Shown here one piece after another: positions 34,638 to 45,134 of a DNA stretch of 64,000 nucleotides. Source of the DNA: Welwitschia mirabilis (taxonomy: Eukaryota; Gnetophyta; Gnetopsida; Welwitschiales); NCBI GenBank assembly GCA_051453625.1, contig JBOZIK010000001.1, positions 151,882,474-151,946,473 on the forward strand, written 5' to 3'. How positions within the stretch are numbered: the stretch's first letter is position 1; the number at the start of each line of letters is the position of its first letter. Made by a program: the position numbers and the translations under genes. The notes below the pieces were generated by a model. It worked only from the letters and a program-made list of their open reading frames with translations. It was not told the origin of the DNA and ran no database searches.

Positions 34638-34654
34638 TGGCGCTAGAAGGAGGG
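34638..34654 (+). other. Gypsy primer-binding site
   Basis: TGGCGCTAGAAGGAGGG immediately after the LTR end. The TGGCGC start is typical of the primer-binding site of Tat-lineage gypsy elements. Confidence 0.7.
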
Positions 34655-34751
34655 CCCCTCTAGTGGGTTTTGCAGGGTTTTGCAACAATTTCTCAAGTCT
34701 TTCACATTCACTTTTTTTTCATTGCCTTATCAAAAACTTAAAATAGTCACA

Positions 34752-35950
34752 ATGCAAGTACCAACGAGAGGCAAAAATGCCTGCATTTTTTAGGACATGT
34801 ACAAACTCCTCATTGAATCAGACCCCTCTACGCTCGCCGCGGATGAGCTTCGCACCAGCATGGAGGGTTATTGTCCTACAACCGGAAACCTCCATTGCAG
34901 ACTTTGATATGACACATCTCTTTGCTAAGTCTTACATTCCATACATTTCAAAACATTTCAGAATGTAATCATTTAAAACCTTTGAACAAGCTGTCACTTA
35001 AAACCTTTGAACAAGCTGTCACCCTAGCGAAAAGAATCGAAGTTATAGGAGAAGAGAAAGGAGCTATAAAATATGGCAATACATCCCAAAGGGAATCGTT
35101 CAAAAGGGACAATAACAACAGTAGAAGCAACATCCCAAAGAATGTTGCTGTCATTAATCAACTGATTTGACTAATTTACCCACTCCAACGGATAGGCAAC
35201 CCAATGACGGTGTCAATGGCACCTCAAACCCCTTTTCCTCCATAAGCTTTTACTGCTTAACCAACTTATCATCAACCATTTTATCCTCCACCACGACAAG
35301 TGCAATTGCCACTGTCACCACAACCTTAACAATAGGCATATACGTCCCAAAATCAACATCAAAATAGGCCTCAAAATTAAACCATAATTTCTCAACCGAG
35401 AAAGAGTTTCACAAAATTAAATATTCTAATGAGACAAATCCTCTCAATGTTACTGAAAAATGGATAAATCCAATTGCCTCTAATTAGACAAAGGGATCCT
35501 AATGCACTTAAACCAAGAGGGTATGATGAGTCCAAGTATTATGAGTACCACCGAGTTCGAGGACATCATACTGATAATTGTTTCAACTTAAAACACATTA
35601 TCTAAGACATCATTAAAAATAAGAAGGACATAAAATTCACCACTATCTTGTAGCTGCAAATGAACAGCTTGAGATTTATAAGAACCCCTTTCTTACTCAA
35701 CCTCCTACATTACAATCACCACAGAATACAACATTTCAAAATGATGATAGCCTCTATGCAATTCTAGTAATCCAAGATCAACATGAGAAACCACTAGAAT
35801 AAGTTATTTAAGAGAATAAGGAAAAATTAGAAGTAATGGTTGAGTAGAATATTCTCAAACTCATCCTATCCCTTAATCACATACATAAACACAAATGCTT
35901 GCCTTTAAGTAGAGGAGGCATATCATTATTTAACCCCGCTTATTGAAAAC
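34752..35950 (+). pseudogene. Tat gag remnant
   Basis: Starts around an ATG at 34752 (MQVPTRGK), quickly interrupted by stops. Recognisable parts are AVTLAKRIEVIGEEKGA (about 35010-35070), a Ser/Thr/Pro-rich linker, and YHRVRGHHTDNCFNLKHII (about 35550-35600), which matches the YHxxxGHxTxxC motif at the end of Tat gag. A 25-bp tandem duplication (34973-35022) has shifted the frame near the start. The N-terminal capsid portion looks largely deleted. The protein would have formed the virus-like particle. Confidence 0.7.
34973..35022 (+). repeat. Exact 25-bp tandem duplication in gag
   Basis: 'ttaaaacctttgaacaagct' plus 'gtcac' occurs twice in succession with no mismatch, in otherwise heavily mutated sequence, so it is probably recent. 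25 is not a multiple of three, so it shifts the frame. Confidence 0.85.
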
Positions 35951-36136
35951 TCTGAGCCCAATAGACTCGCATTTGAAAGGATATGCAAGGAGCGTTTAAG
36001 CTTGAAATCATCTTCCAATCACAATCATCCACACAAGGAAAGAACTACTCTAAAGTAGGTACATCCTTAAAAGAGTAACAAAAATGAAGAGATAATCTAG
36101 TTCTCACATCACAAGCTTTCTATAACCCCTAAGAAG

Positions 36137-36733
36137 ATGATCATTACTAAACCACCTTACATATATGTAAACATAGGGCCTACCAAAGTAAGTAGAGCTT
36201 TTATCGATTGTAGAGCCAAACTAAATATGATAGGCTCGTCATGCCTTGAGAAGCTCAAAATAGGTCATCTCTTAAATGCAAACAAAGACATGACGATTAG
36301 AGGATTTAATGATCATGAGGATAAATCAAAAGGGATAGTTACTTTACCTATTGAAGTAGCTCAAAAGATTAATGACACTGAATTCCACATAATTGACAAT
36401 GCAGTAGCATTTAACTTGTTACTGGGACATCCTTGGATAATGGACACGGGGGTAATCATATCCTTACCCCATCAAAAGCTAAAATTTATGGGCTCTAAAA
36501 TTTCAGTGTCATTCAAATGCAATCATACTATGGCAAATGTAAAAACATTGTCGACACCATCTTCTCCATCACTTCCCTCTGCATCTAAGAAGATGACTAT
36601 TCAGTTCTTACATTTTGAACATGATTCGTTGGAGGACCCTAATAACATGAAGGTCTCACCCATTTTTGACACTCAAATCTTAGATACAGGATGGATTCCA
36701 TTCCTCTTAGATGATTTTCCAATTAGCTCATGA
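36137..36733 (+). pseudogene. Tat aspartic protease region
   Basis: Open frame of 198 codons. Residues 20-30 read RAFIDCRAKLN where retrotransposon proteases have a D-S/T-G-A loop. The Asp (24) is kept but the following Ser-Gly is Cys-Arg, so the active site is damaged. NLLLGHPWI (about residues 94-102) matches the second conserved protease motif (ILLGRPWI). The C-terminal portion, including a Ser/Pro-rich stretch, is a linker to RT. The enzyme would cleave gag-pol in the particle. The frame is open but not functional. Confidence 0.75.
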
Positions 36734-37570
36734 TTTCAAGCTCTAAAAAAAAAAAAACTCTATTCAAAACCAAAAAATAAAAAAACAATTAAAAAAAAAC
36801 AAACAAAGCATAAAAACATAAACATGTACATATATGTATTTACAAAAACTATATCAAAAAATAAAGAAAAGGAAAAACAAAAAAAAAAAAACAAAACCAA
36901 GACAAAAAATAGATAATAACAACATGCTAGTTTATTTATCTAGTTAAAACACAAAGGACAAAGTCCATGATGTCAAAGTATTTCACACAAAACAAATTCA
37001 CCCATCTAAGTAAAGTTTCAATGGCTGAGTAAAGCCTCTGCCTATCGTACTACACATAAACATTTGCAAAGCGTAATGTTTTAAAACTTTCTTTTGACAG
37101 AAAACATAAAAGATCAAAGTCTTTTCTAAAAATAATTTATGTTTTTTTTCAAAATCTTTTAATTGAAGTAGTTTGACATATTCTTCAGTGTCTATTTTCA
37201 AGTTTGTCCCTCATTGTTGTTGTTCTTATGTCAATTTCTTAGCTTGTAGGATATTACAATAAGGAGTTAATTAAATACATCCCTTCATTTCACCCTTAAT
37301 GATCAACCTATCGAAAGGTATGTCAATCTCAATCTTGTAGATTTTAATTATAGTGATTTCTTAGGGAAACCCTATATTTTCTCAAATTATGAACAAATAA
37401 GTGAGAACTCTGAGGCATATGAAACAATGAAGTCACAAAATGTGAAGTTATCTCTAGCAAAACAACAGGATGTCACAACATATGACTTCCTCGTAGATCC
37501 CATTAGTGGAGAAAAATCTCTTAAGATCAATGAACAACTACCACAATAAATCAAATCTGATCTCGAAAAT
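36734..37570 (+). other. Linker between protease and RT, mostly degraded
   Basis: A-rich run (36745-36920) followed by degraded coding sequence. Near 37540-37620 a readable part 'DIFAWHYKDMLRINE' matches the segment that precedes RT in Tat elements (usually FAWxxxDMPGI). No intact frame. The open minus-strand stretch at 36998-37201 is not supported as a gene. Confidence 0.5.
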
Positions 37571-38443
37571 ATGCTATCTTCTAATAATGATATCTTTGCT
37601 TGGCATTACAAAGATATGCTGAGAATCAACGAATTAATAGTCATTCATAACATTGTTCTAAAGCCAAACTCAATTCTGGTGAGACAAAAAGTTAGAAAGC
37701 TAAACCCTCGCCTTGCATTAGTAATGAAACAAAATCTATAGCATCTCTTGACTGTCCATTTTATCTGACCATTAGATTACTCAGATTGGCTATCAAATAA
37801 GGCGGTTGTCCCAAAGAAGAATGGCCAGATTAAGATTTGCATCGATTATCATAATTTAAATAAGATTACCTTAAAAGATAACTATTCTTCACCAAATATC
37901 GACATCTTAGTAAATAACCCTACTGGTTATAACTTCTTATCGTTTATGGATGGCTACTCAGGTTACAATCAGATCTTTGTTAATCTTGTAAACCAGCATA
38001 AAATAACTTTTATAACAGCATGGGATCTCTTCTGTTATGTTATGATACCCTTCAGATTAAAAAATGCTGGTGCAACCTATTAGCGTGCAATAACACATAT
38101 CTTTCATAATATAATCCACCACAACGTGGAAGACTATGTTGATAATGTTATGGTTAAGTTAAAGATAATTGCTAATCATATTAATGACCTAAATCAACTA
38201 TTCATGTACGTAAGACGATATAATTTGCACATAAACCTGAAGAAATATGTATTTAATGTGCCATCAGGAAAACTCTCAGGATTCATGGTATCAAAATGAT
38301 GCATAGAAATTAATCCTAATAAGATCAAGACAATTACAGATATGCTATCACCATGTAACTTGAAACAATAATGTATTCTCCAAGGCAGATTACAAGCAAT
38401 ATGTCAATTTATTTCAACTTTTATAGATCGATGTAAACCATTT
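37571..38443 (+). pseudogene. Tat reverse transcriptase
   Basis: A single frame with stops from 37622. It shows VRQKVRKLNPR, NKAVVPKKNGQIKICIDYHNLNK, SFMDGYSGYNQI, FCYVMIPFRLKNAGATY and then EDYVDNVMVK at the active site (YVDN at 38135-38146). The family has YVDD, so the second catalytic Asp is Asn (GAT to AAT). GKLSGFMVS is followed by 'CIEINPNKI', the normal end of the palm-connection. Although stops occur, no frameshift is needed through to RNase H, so decay has been mainly by substitution. Confidence 0.88.
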
Positions 38444-39000
38444 ATGCATTTACTTAAGACAGACAACCAATTCAAGTGGGATGAAAATTGTCAAAAGGCT
38501 TTTGATAAAATTGAGGAATATTTGACATCCATTCTTATTCTGAGTCCATCTAAGCTTGATAAAACATTTTACCTTTACTTGACATACACATCATCATCAA
38601 TTAGTACAATGATCTTTCAACGCAATGAGTTACATCGAGATCACCTAATTTATTACATCAGTAAGACACTACATCACTATGAAAGAAATTATACTAAAGC
38701 AAAAAGGGCATGTTTGAGTTTAGTTTTTGCTTCACAAAAGCTTTCTCAATATATAATATTAAATAAAAAAATTTTGATTAATAATCAGAATTTACTCAAA
38801 CATCTACTCGAATACTCTACTAGTAGCACACGTTTAACAAAGTGGGCATCGATTTTCGCTAAATTGAACCTAGAATTCCAATCTAAAAAATTAGTCAAGA
38901 AAAAGTGCATAGTCGAACAAATGGCAAATTTACCAATAGAAGCTAAAGGTAAAACCTCAAACGAATTTGAACAATTCTCTAATGGAGAAATTCATATTGT
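38444..39000 (+). pseudogene. Tat RNase H (RT-associated)
   Basis: Same frame as RT. It opens FMHLLKTDNQFKWDENCQKAFDKIEEYL, the standard RT-RNase H connection. It continues with DKTFYLYLTYTSSSIS, YYISKTLHHYERNYTKAKRACLSLVFASQKLSQYI and TSSTRLTKWASIFAKLNLEF. The usual D in the first RNase H motif (LYLDVSD) reads Thr here (LYLTYT), so this domain is also probably inactive. Open through to 39232 as part of one 262-codon frame with the following domain. Confidence 0.85.
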
Positions 39001-39430
39001 AGAAATGAAAAAGAATTGGAATGCATTGATATTTTTTGATGGCACATCTAACCAAAATGGTGGATTTGTAGGAGTAGTATTCTTTCTCAATAACGAAACA
39101 AGCTTGTCATTCTCTTTTAAACTAAATTTTCTTTGGACAAATAACATTGATGAATATGAGGCTTTAATAAGAGGAATCATGCTTGCTATTCAAGTAGGTT
39201 TTAAGAAATTATCCATTTTTAGTGACTCATAATTAGTTGTCAACCAAGTTTTAGGAAATTACGAAGATAGATCAGGAATCCTATATGCATATCATGGAAG
39301 AGTAAAAAAGCTTCGTATGCTATTTAAGGCATGTAAACTTCTAGCTGTTCCTAAAAATGAAAATCAATTTGCAAATTATCTTGCAAACTTTGGTCATATA
39401 TGTTTCAGAGATCTCTTTTTAAAGAGTATG
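39001..39430 (+). pseudogene. Tat second RNase H (archaeal type)
   Basis: Motifs in order: LIFFDGTSNQNGGFVGVVF (first Asp kept), NIDEYEALIRGIMLAIQVG (Glu kept), LSIFSDS (Asp kept), then a stop, then NQVLGNYEDR, and ENQFANYLANFG where the family has ADALA, so the last Asp is Asn. A second RNase H of this type is a diagnostic feature of the Tat lineage and absent from most other gypsy groups. The stop at 39230-39232 truncates it. Confidence 0.85.
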
Positions 39431-39499
39431 TTACATGCGTGGATATTAGTCAAAATTTCCTCGATGAACATTAGATGACTGCTTATTTAGAGCTATCAC

Positions 39500-40760
39500 G
39501 AGATGAGGTAAGTTAATTGATAAAAGATCTTAAAGTGAATGATGAGTGGTATGATTCTTTACTAGGTTACTTTACTAATCAAAAGCTACCTAAAAATATT
39601 CCTTCATTACATAATGAAACTTTAAGAATTAAGCAATATGTTTTACCCTAAATCAAGGTCAATTGTATAAGAAGTCAAATGAAGACATCCTATTAAGATG
39701 CCTAAAATCAACTGAAGATGCTTATGTCCTAAAAGAGACCCATGCTAGACTATGTGTGATCCACTAGGGGGCAAAATCACTGTTAGGTCATGTACTACAG
39801 TCTGACTATTTTTGGAAAACAATGAACAATGACTGTTTTAAGATAGTTAAAACATGTCATACTTGTCAAATCTTTTCACCAAGAATACATCAACCGCCTA
39901 CTGAGCTTTTTCCTTCTGATCCAATTTAAGTTTTTAGAAAAAGGGGTATGGATTTAATTGGTCCTATTACGCCTGCCTTATTAGGGTAACATGCATTCAT
40001 CTTTACTGCAACAGAATACTTTTTTAAATGGGTCGAAGTAGTCCCATTACAGTAGATAACATCAAAGTGAATTAAAAATTTCATTCTTCATCAGATCATT
40101 GCTAGATTCAGCATACATTATGTCATTGTCACTGATAATGGTCCACAATTTAAATTATCAGAATTGAAAAATTTCCTGATCAAATTTGGGATAAAACATT
40201 CCTTTTTAATACCACATTATCCTCAAGGAAAAGGATAAGCTGAAGCTACAAATAAATTGATCATAAATTATCTTAAGAAATTCTTATAAATGAATACAAA
40301 TTCATGGCATGATAAATTGCCTTTAGCGTTATGGGCTTACCACATTGTAGTAAAAACTGCTACAGGGACCACACCATTTTAACTTGTCTATAGTACCGAA
40401 GCAGTCTAGCCCACTCAAACTCAGATTCCCACATTAAAAATGCTAGTTAAGATTCTAGAGTTATCTGATATGGAAAAGGAAATGCAACTTGCACAACTTG
40501 AAACTTTATATGAAAAATAAATAAAAGTCTTACAACAAACCCAACTTTACCAGAAGCGAATCATTAATGCATACAATAAAGATGTAAATTCAAGATCTTA
40601 TAATATAAGAAACTTAATGTTAAAAAAGAACTTAATTGAAAAGACTTCAAAGTTTTCACCTAATTGGTTTGGAACATTTGTCATTGCACAAAATTTCAAC
40701 AAGGAAACATAGAAACTAAGGAGTTTAAAAGGTGTCAAAGAAAGTGAACCAATGAATTCC
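39500..40760 (+). pseudogene. Tat integrase
   Basis: After an inter-domain segment with DEWYDSLLGYF and a frame change, the zinc-binding region reads ETHARLCVIH ... KTCHTCQIF, with the HHCC ligands intact. The first catalytic Asp is in MDLIGPI. The second is in IVTDNGPQFK. The third is in HYPQGKG-stop-AEATNKLI, where the Glu is kept but the preceding Gln codon is a stop. ALWAYHIVVKTATGTTPF is the conserved segment after the core, and FSPNWFGTFVI is the C-terminal domain. At least eight stops. The enzyme would have joined the element DNA to the chromosome. Confidence 0.88.
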
Positions 40761-41104
40761 TATATCTTTAACCTTATTATCATTAAAATAAAGTTTAAAA
40801 AAAAGGAACATGTCATTTTTTTATGTTAAAATTTAGTTGTTTTCATATTTTCATTAGTAAGTATATACAATGTCTCATGTATATATGCATTGGTTCTCAT
40901 GCAGAACAACATAGGTCTTTTTCTTGCATCACATAAATTCTAAATTTTGGTTTCTATATTTGAAGTCCAGACTATGGATGAAAATCATGCTTTACCCTCT
41001 CCTCCTTCCTATCAAAGGGTGCACGCCATGTTTTTTGAGCATGATGCCAATGAGGGGAAGCACCCGACTTTGCTCTAATTGATATTCCATTCCATGGAGC
41101 CCTA

Positions 41105-41728
41105 NNNNNNNNNNNNNNNNNNNNNNNNNNNNNNNNNNNNNNNNNNNNNNNNNNNNNNNNNNNNNNNNNNNNNNNNNNNNNNNNNNNNNNNNNNNNNNNN
41201 NNNNNNNNNNNNNNNNNNNNNNNNNNNNNNNNNNNNNNNNNNNNNNNNNNNNNNNNNNNNNNNNNNNNNNNNNNNNNNNNNNNNNNNNNNNNNNNNNNNN
41301 NNNNNNNNNNNNNNNNNNNNNNNNNNNNNNNNNNNNNNNNNNNNNNNNNNNNNNNNNNNNNNNNNNNNNNNNNNNNNNNNNNNNNNNNNNNNNNNNNNNN
41401 NNNNNNNNNNNNNNNNNNNNNNNNNNNNNNNNNNNNNNNNNNNNNNNNNNNNNNNNNNNNNNNNNNNNNNNNNNNNNNNNNNNNNNNNNNNNNNNNNNNN
41501 NNNNNNNNNNNNNNNNNNNNNNNNNNNNNNNNNNNNNNNNNNNNNNNNNNNNNNNNNNNNNNNNNNNNNNNNNNNNNNNNNNNNNNNNNNNNNNNNNNNN
41601 NNNNNNNNNNNNNNNNNNNNNNNNNNNNNNNNNNNNNNNNNNNNNNNNNNNNNNNNNNNNNNNNNNNNNNNNNNNNNNNNNNNNNNNNNNNNNNNNNNNN
41701 NNNNNNNNNNNNNNNNNNNNNNNNNNNN
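41105..41728. other. Assembly gap, 624 N
   Basis: N run of non-round length, probably a gap sized from paired reads. It lies in the Tat 3' untranslated region, so nothing can be said of its content. Confidence 0.95.
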
Positions 41729-42781
41729 TCATTTCATCAATCCTTCATCCATTAATACTACCGTATTTACGCCATTTTGTTTTTACCCACTATGTCACTA
41801 TTTTATCATACCCATGTTACACTTCCGAACCTCTCATTTTCATCTTGTCTTCTAAAAAGGAAAAAATAAAAAATAAGAGAAAAAGAAAAAAAAAAAGAGA
41901 AGAAAAAAAAGAATAAGAAGAAGAAGAAGAAGAAGAAGAAAATATTTCCTTTCCACTTCTTTTGTTATACAATCTGTTAAATACCTCTTTATAATAAGTT
42001 AACTTCTAAGTGACTCAGTATTTATCTAGTAAAAAAGTGCATTTTGGATGGCTCCGTTGAGCTTCTTAATTTAGATGCTATGAAGGCCTTAGGGTTAATA
42101 GATAATATTCAAAACTATGGTAGTTAATAATTAATATGCTATTGGTATAATAGAAACAATTAAGTAGGACGTTCATCTCAATTGAGAGATGTGATTTCCC
42201 TTCACCTTTAGCTAAATAACTCCTTAGCATCCTTTATTAGTTAATATTATTTCTTTGTTCAATTTTCCATTCATTTAGTTTTGTGTTAAATCACATTCGA
42301 GTTTCATGAAAGTAGTTTTCTACTTTTGGGCATTTATAGTGGTAAGATTGAATTTCACTCAATCTTAAGACATTCCCATATCTATGACCTTTAGTGTCTT
42401 AAATTATTCCATATTAGCATCAATTGTATCAAATCTAATACTTATCTTTAGTCGTGAGCTTTACAATTTACAATTCTAATGATCAAGCGATGTTCCAAAA
42501 AAAAAAAAAGAAAATCCAAGCCAATTATTCAAAAAAAAGAAAGAAAGAAAAAAAGAAAGAAGGAAAAAAAGGAAAAAAATCATAATGTTCTACTGCAAGC
42601 ACACTGGGGCAAATATTTTGGAAAAGGGCCTTTGGCAATACAATATGGTAGATGTGGAAACTCCGCCAGGGTGTCAGTTGGTTATGATCTGGCTTCAGCT
42701 TGCAGATCCTTACACTCTTGGCAGTGGTTGCACTCCCCTCATTATGATGAAAGGTGTTCTTTAAACATCCCATTGGCTTGA

Positions 42782-43072
42782 NNNNNNNNNNNNNNNNNNN
42801 NNNNNNNNNNNNNNNNNNNNNNNNNNNNNNNNNNNNNNNNNNNNNNNNNNNNNNNNNNNNNNNNNNNNNNNNNNNNNNNNNNNNNNNNNNNNNNNNNNNN
42901 NNNNNNNNNNNNNNNNNNNNNNNNNNNNNNNNNNNNNNNNNNNNNNNNNNNNNNNNNNNNNNNNNNNNNNNNNNNNNNNNNNNNNNNNNNNNNNNNNNNN
43001 NNNNNNNNNNNNNNNNNNNNNNNNNNNNNNNNNNNNNNNNNNNNNNNNNNNNNNNNNNNNNNNNNNNNNNNN
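42782..43072. other. Assembly gap, 291 N
   Basis: Second sized N run in the Tat 3' untranslated region. Confidence 0.95.
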
Positions 43073-43509
43073 TTGTCCATCTTTACCTAATCTTTTCTTG
43101 GTATTTATGATTAATTACCTCAAAGTCATTATTGCATTTACTCTTATCTACTTAAGACTAATCCCACTTTCCAGTTAACTTATTATCTTTCGGTATTTCT
43201 CCCTTTCATTACCCCCTTTACCATCTTCAGACATGGTGATAATCTATTTTCTAATGCCACCACCTTTTACCCCTTTTGCTTTTTTTACCATTCTCCTATA
43301 TCCTAGCTTTCTTTATCCATCTTTGTGATTATGGTCAAATGTTAATCATCATTCCTCATCTCCCATGTTCAACATTTATCACTACTTCTCTTTCCTGACA
43401 TCTTATTATCTCATGCATCACTCATGTCATTCTCCCATACTTTCCAAATGTTTACATGATTACTTTCAACATAAGGCTCATCTTTCACCTCATGTCAAAA
43501 GAGGGCAAC

Positions 43510-45134
43510 TATAACCACGATTTCATAGCTCAAGATGCTGCAGAAGAAGTTAGTGCAAGGTGGCATCGATTGTTAGGGAAGTGCCTGACTCCCAAACATA
43601 ATGGCGCTTGGTGCTACCGACTATTAGGACGACACCATAAAATGAGGTGCTACCCAGAAGCGCATTCTTAAAAAAAATGCGAAGCAAGCAGAGAGAGATG
43701 CAAATGAAGGCCGAGGAAGAAATGCAATGGTGTGTCTGCCCAAAAATACACAGAGAGGGTCCTTCAAGTGAGATGAAAGAAGTGAGATTGCAAATTGAAG
43801 AGGAAGTAAAGCCTTGCAGATTCTATAGTTAACTTCATTATAGAGGAGATTTTACTGTGTGCTTGTTCACCTTGCATACAATCACTGCTGGCTTACAAGT
43901 TTTGTTTAAAAAAAATAATTTAAATGATAAGAAACTAAGTATAGGTCATTGTTGTGGACTTTTTGAAGTTCTACTCACTAGGGCCGATAACGTATCCATG
44001 GGATCATAGCTTGCTGCACAAAGTTTCATGTGTTACTTCTGTAATGAAAGATGAAAGCTAAGGAAGAACTTCTTCTACACGCAGTAGAGAGGGGTTACCA
44101 TGAGATTGCAAAGACTTATCTAGTGGATGTAAAGAAGGGGAAAGAACAGAATTCGATTTTCCCATAGAACACAGGGAGAAGAGGCCTGCAAAAAATGTGA
44201 GGGGAGGCAAACGAGAGAAAAAGGAGAAAGCACAGCAGGAGAAAGGGGAAAACGCTTCCCAGCTTTTTTTTTATGTCTTTTGTTTTTTAAATTTATTTTA
44301 TTATTATTTTTATTTTTATTTTTGTTTTAAAAAAAGGGCTTTTCTTTTAAGGAAAAACAAGAAGGAGCTATTTAAATATTTTTTTCTTTTTTTTCTTCCA
44401 AAGTTAAACACTTTTTTCTTTAAGAAAAGAATTCAAAAAAAAAGAAGGAAAAAAACTTTGAAAAGAAGAACTTAAGAAAATATTATTGCTTTTTTTTATT
44501 TTTTTAAAAAATAAAAAAAAACTCTTTATATATTTTTTAAATCATATTGAAAATTTTATCTTTGTCTAGTTTTAGATTTTAAATTTAAATTTCTCTTAAA
44601 ACTAAAAAATAAAAATTTTTATATTCTAAAAAAAATTGTTTTCTTGGATTAGAACTCTTTTTTTATGCATTTACATTTTTGGTATAGGAAAAATATTTTA
44701 GGCCTAAAATAAATCACACAAAAATATTATAACATCAGACCAAAATAGTCAAACTTAGTCACATTCAAACCATAACATTCAAACTTATTCAAACTCGGTC
44801 AAAGTTGGTCAAAGTGAGTCAAAATTAGTCAAACCCAGTCAAACTATCAAAGCACAGTTGAATTCTGTCAAAACACAACATTCAAATCTAGTCAAATGGT
44901 CAAAACGACAATCAAAGTTAGTCAAATGAGTCAAATGATGTCAGTCAATGTAAGTCTAAGTTAGTCAATCAAAGTTAAACATAGTTAAATTCAGTCAACT
45001 TTAGTTAAACCAGGTCAAGTCATTAGGTTTAGCTTAAACTCATTTAAATTGCCATCAAACCACCAATTTCACCTATCATTGCATAACATTAAAACTAATC
45101 CATCATTTATGGGAAGTAAAAAATCTCGTAAACA
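43510..45134 (+). repeat. Tat 3' LTR, CpG-depleted
   Basis: About 1.6 kb, starting TATAACCACG (TGTAACCGCG in the 5' copy) after a polypurine tract and ending 'cgtaaaca'. It aligns with 31825-32482 and then 33640-34634. Nearly every CpG of the 5' copy is TG or CA here, for example 'cacgatttcatagctcaaga' against 'cgcgatttcgcggctcaagg'. The GTCAAA-rich end lies at about 44740-45020. 'atgca' follows as target duplication. Confidence 0.8.

Larger units (their letters stand above)
40761..43509 (+). other. Tat 3' untranslated region with gaps
   Basis: Long non-coding stretch between integrase and 3' LTR, common in Tat elements. It contains purine-rich low-complexity DNA, a (GAA)n microsatellite (about 41915-41941), an A/G-rich segment at 42496-42580, and a less AT-rich patch at 42590-42780 with no recognisable protein. 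It ends with 'aaaagagggcaac', the probable polypurine tract before the LTR. Large N runs prevent full reading. Confidence 0.6.
31825..45134 (+). mobile_element. Tat-lineage Ty3/gypsy retrotransposon, full span, decayed
   Basis: About 13.3 kb on the + strand. Components in order: LTR sequence starting TGTAACCGCG, a TGGCGC-type primer-binding site at 34638, gag, protease, RT, RNase H, a second (archaeal-type) RNase H, integrase, a long non-coding 3' region with gaps, and an LTR at 43510-45134. The second RNase H domain and the TGGCGC primer site are hallmarks of the Tat lineage. Flanks 'acgca' (31820-31824) and 'atgca' (45135-45139) are a 5-bp target duplication with one C/T change. The 5' LTR region is about 1.1 kb longer than the 3' LTR because of extra material at 32483-33640. 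Confidence 0.8.

Noticed and set aside
40992-41855. Very long open frames across the 624-N gap
   Set aside because: Open only because N codons are not stops.
42742-43110. Open frames across the 291-N gap
   Set aside because: Same artefact of N runs.
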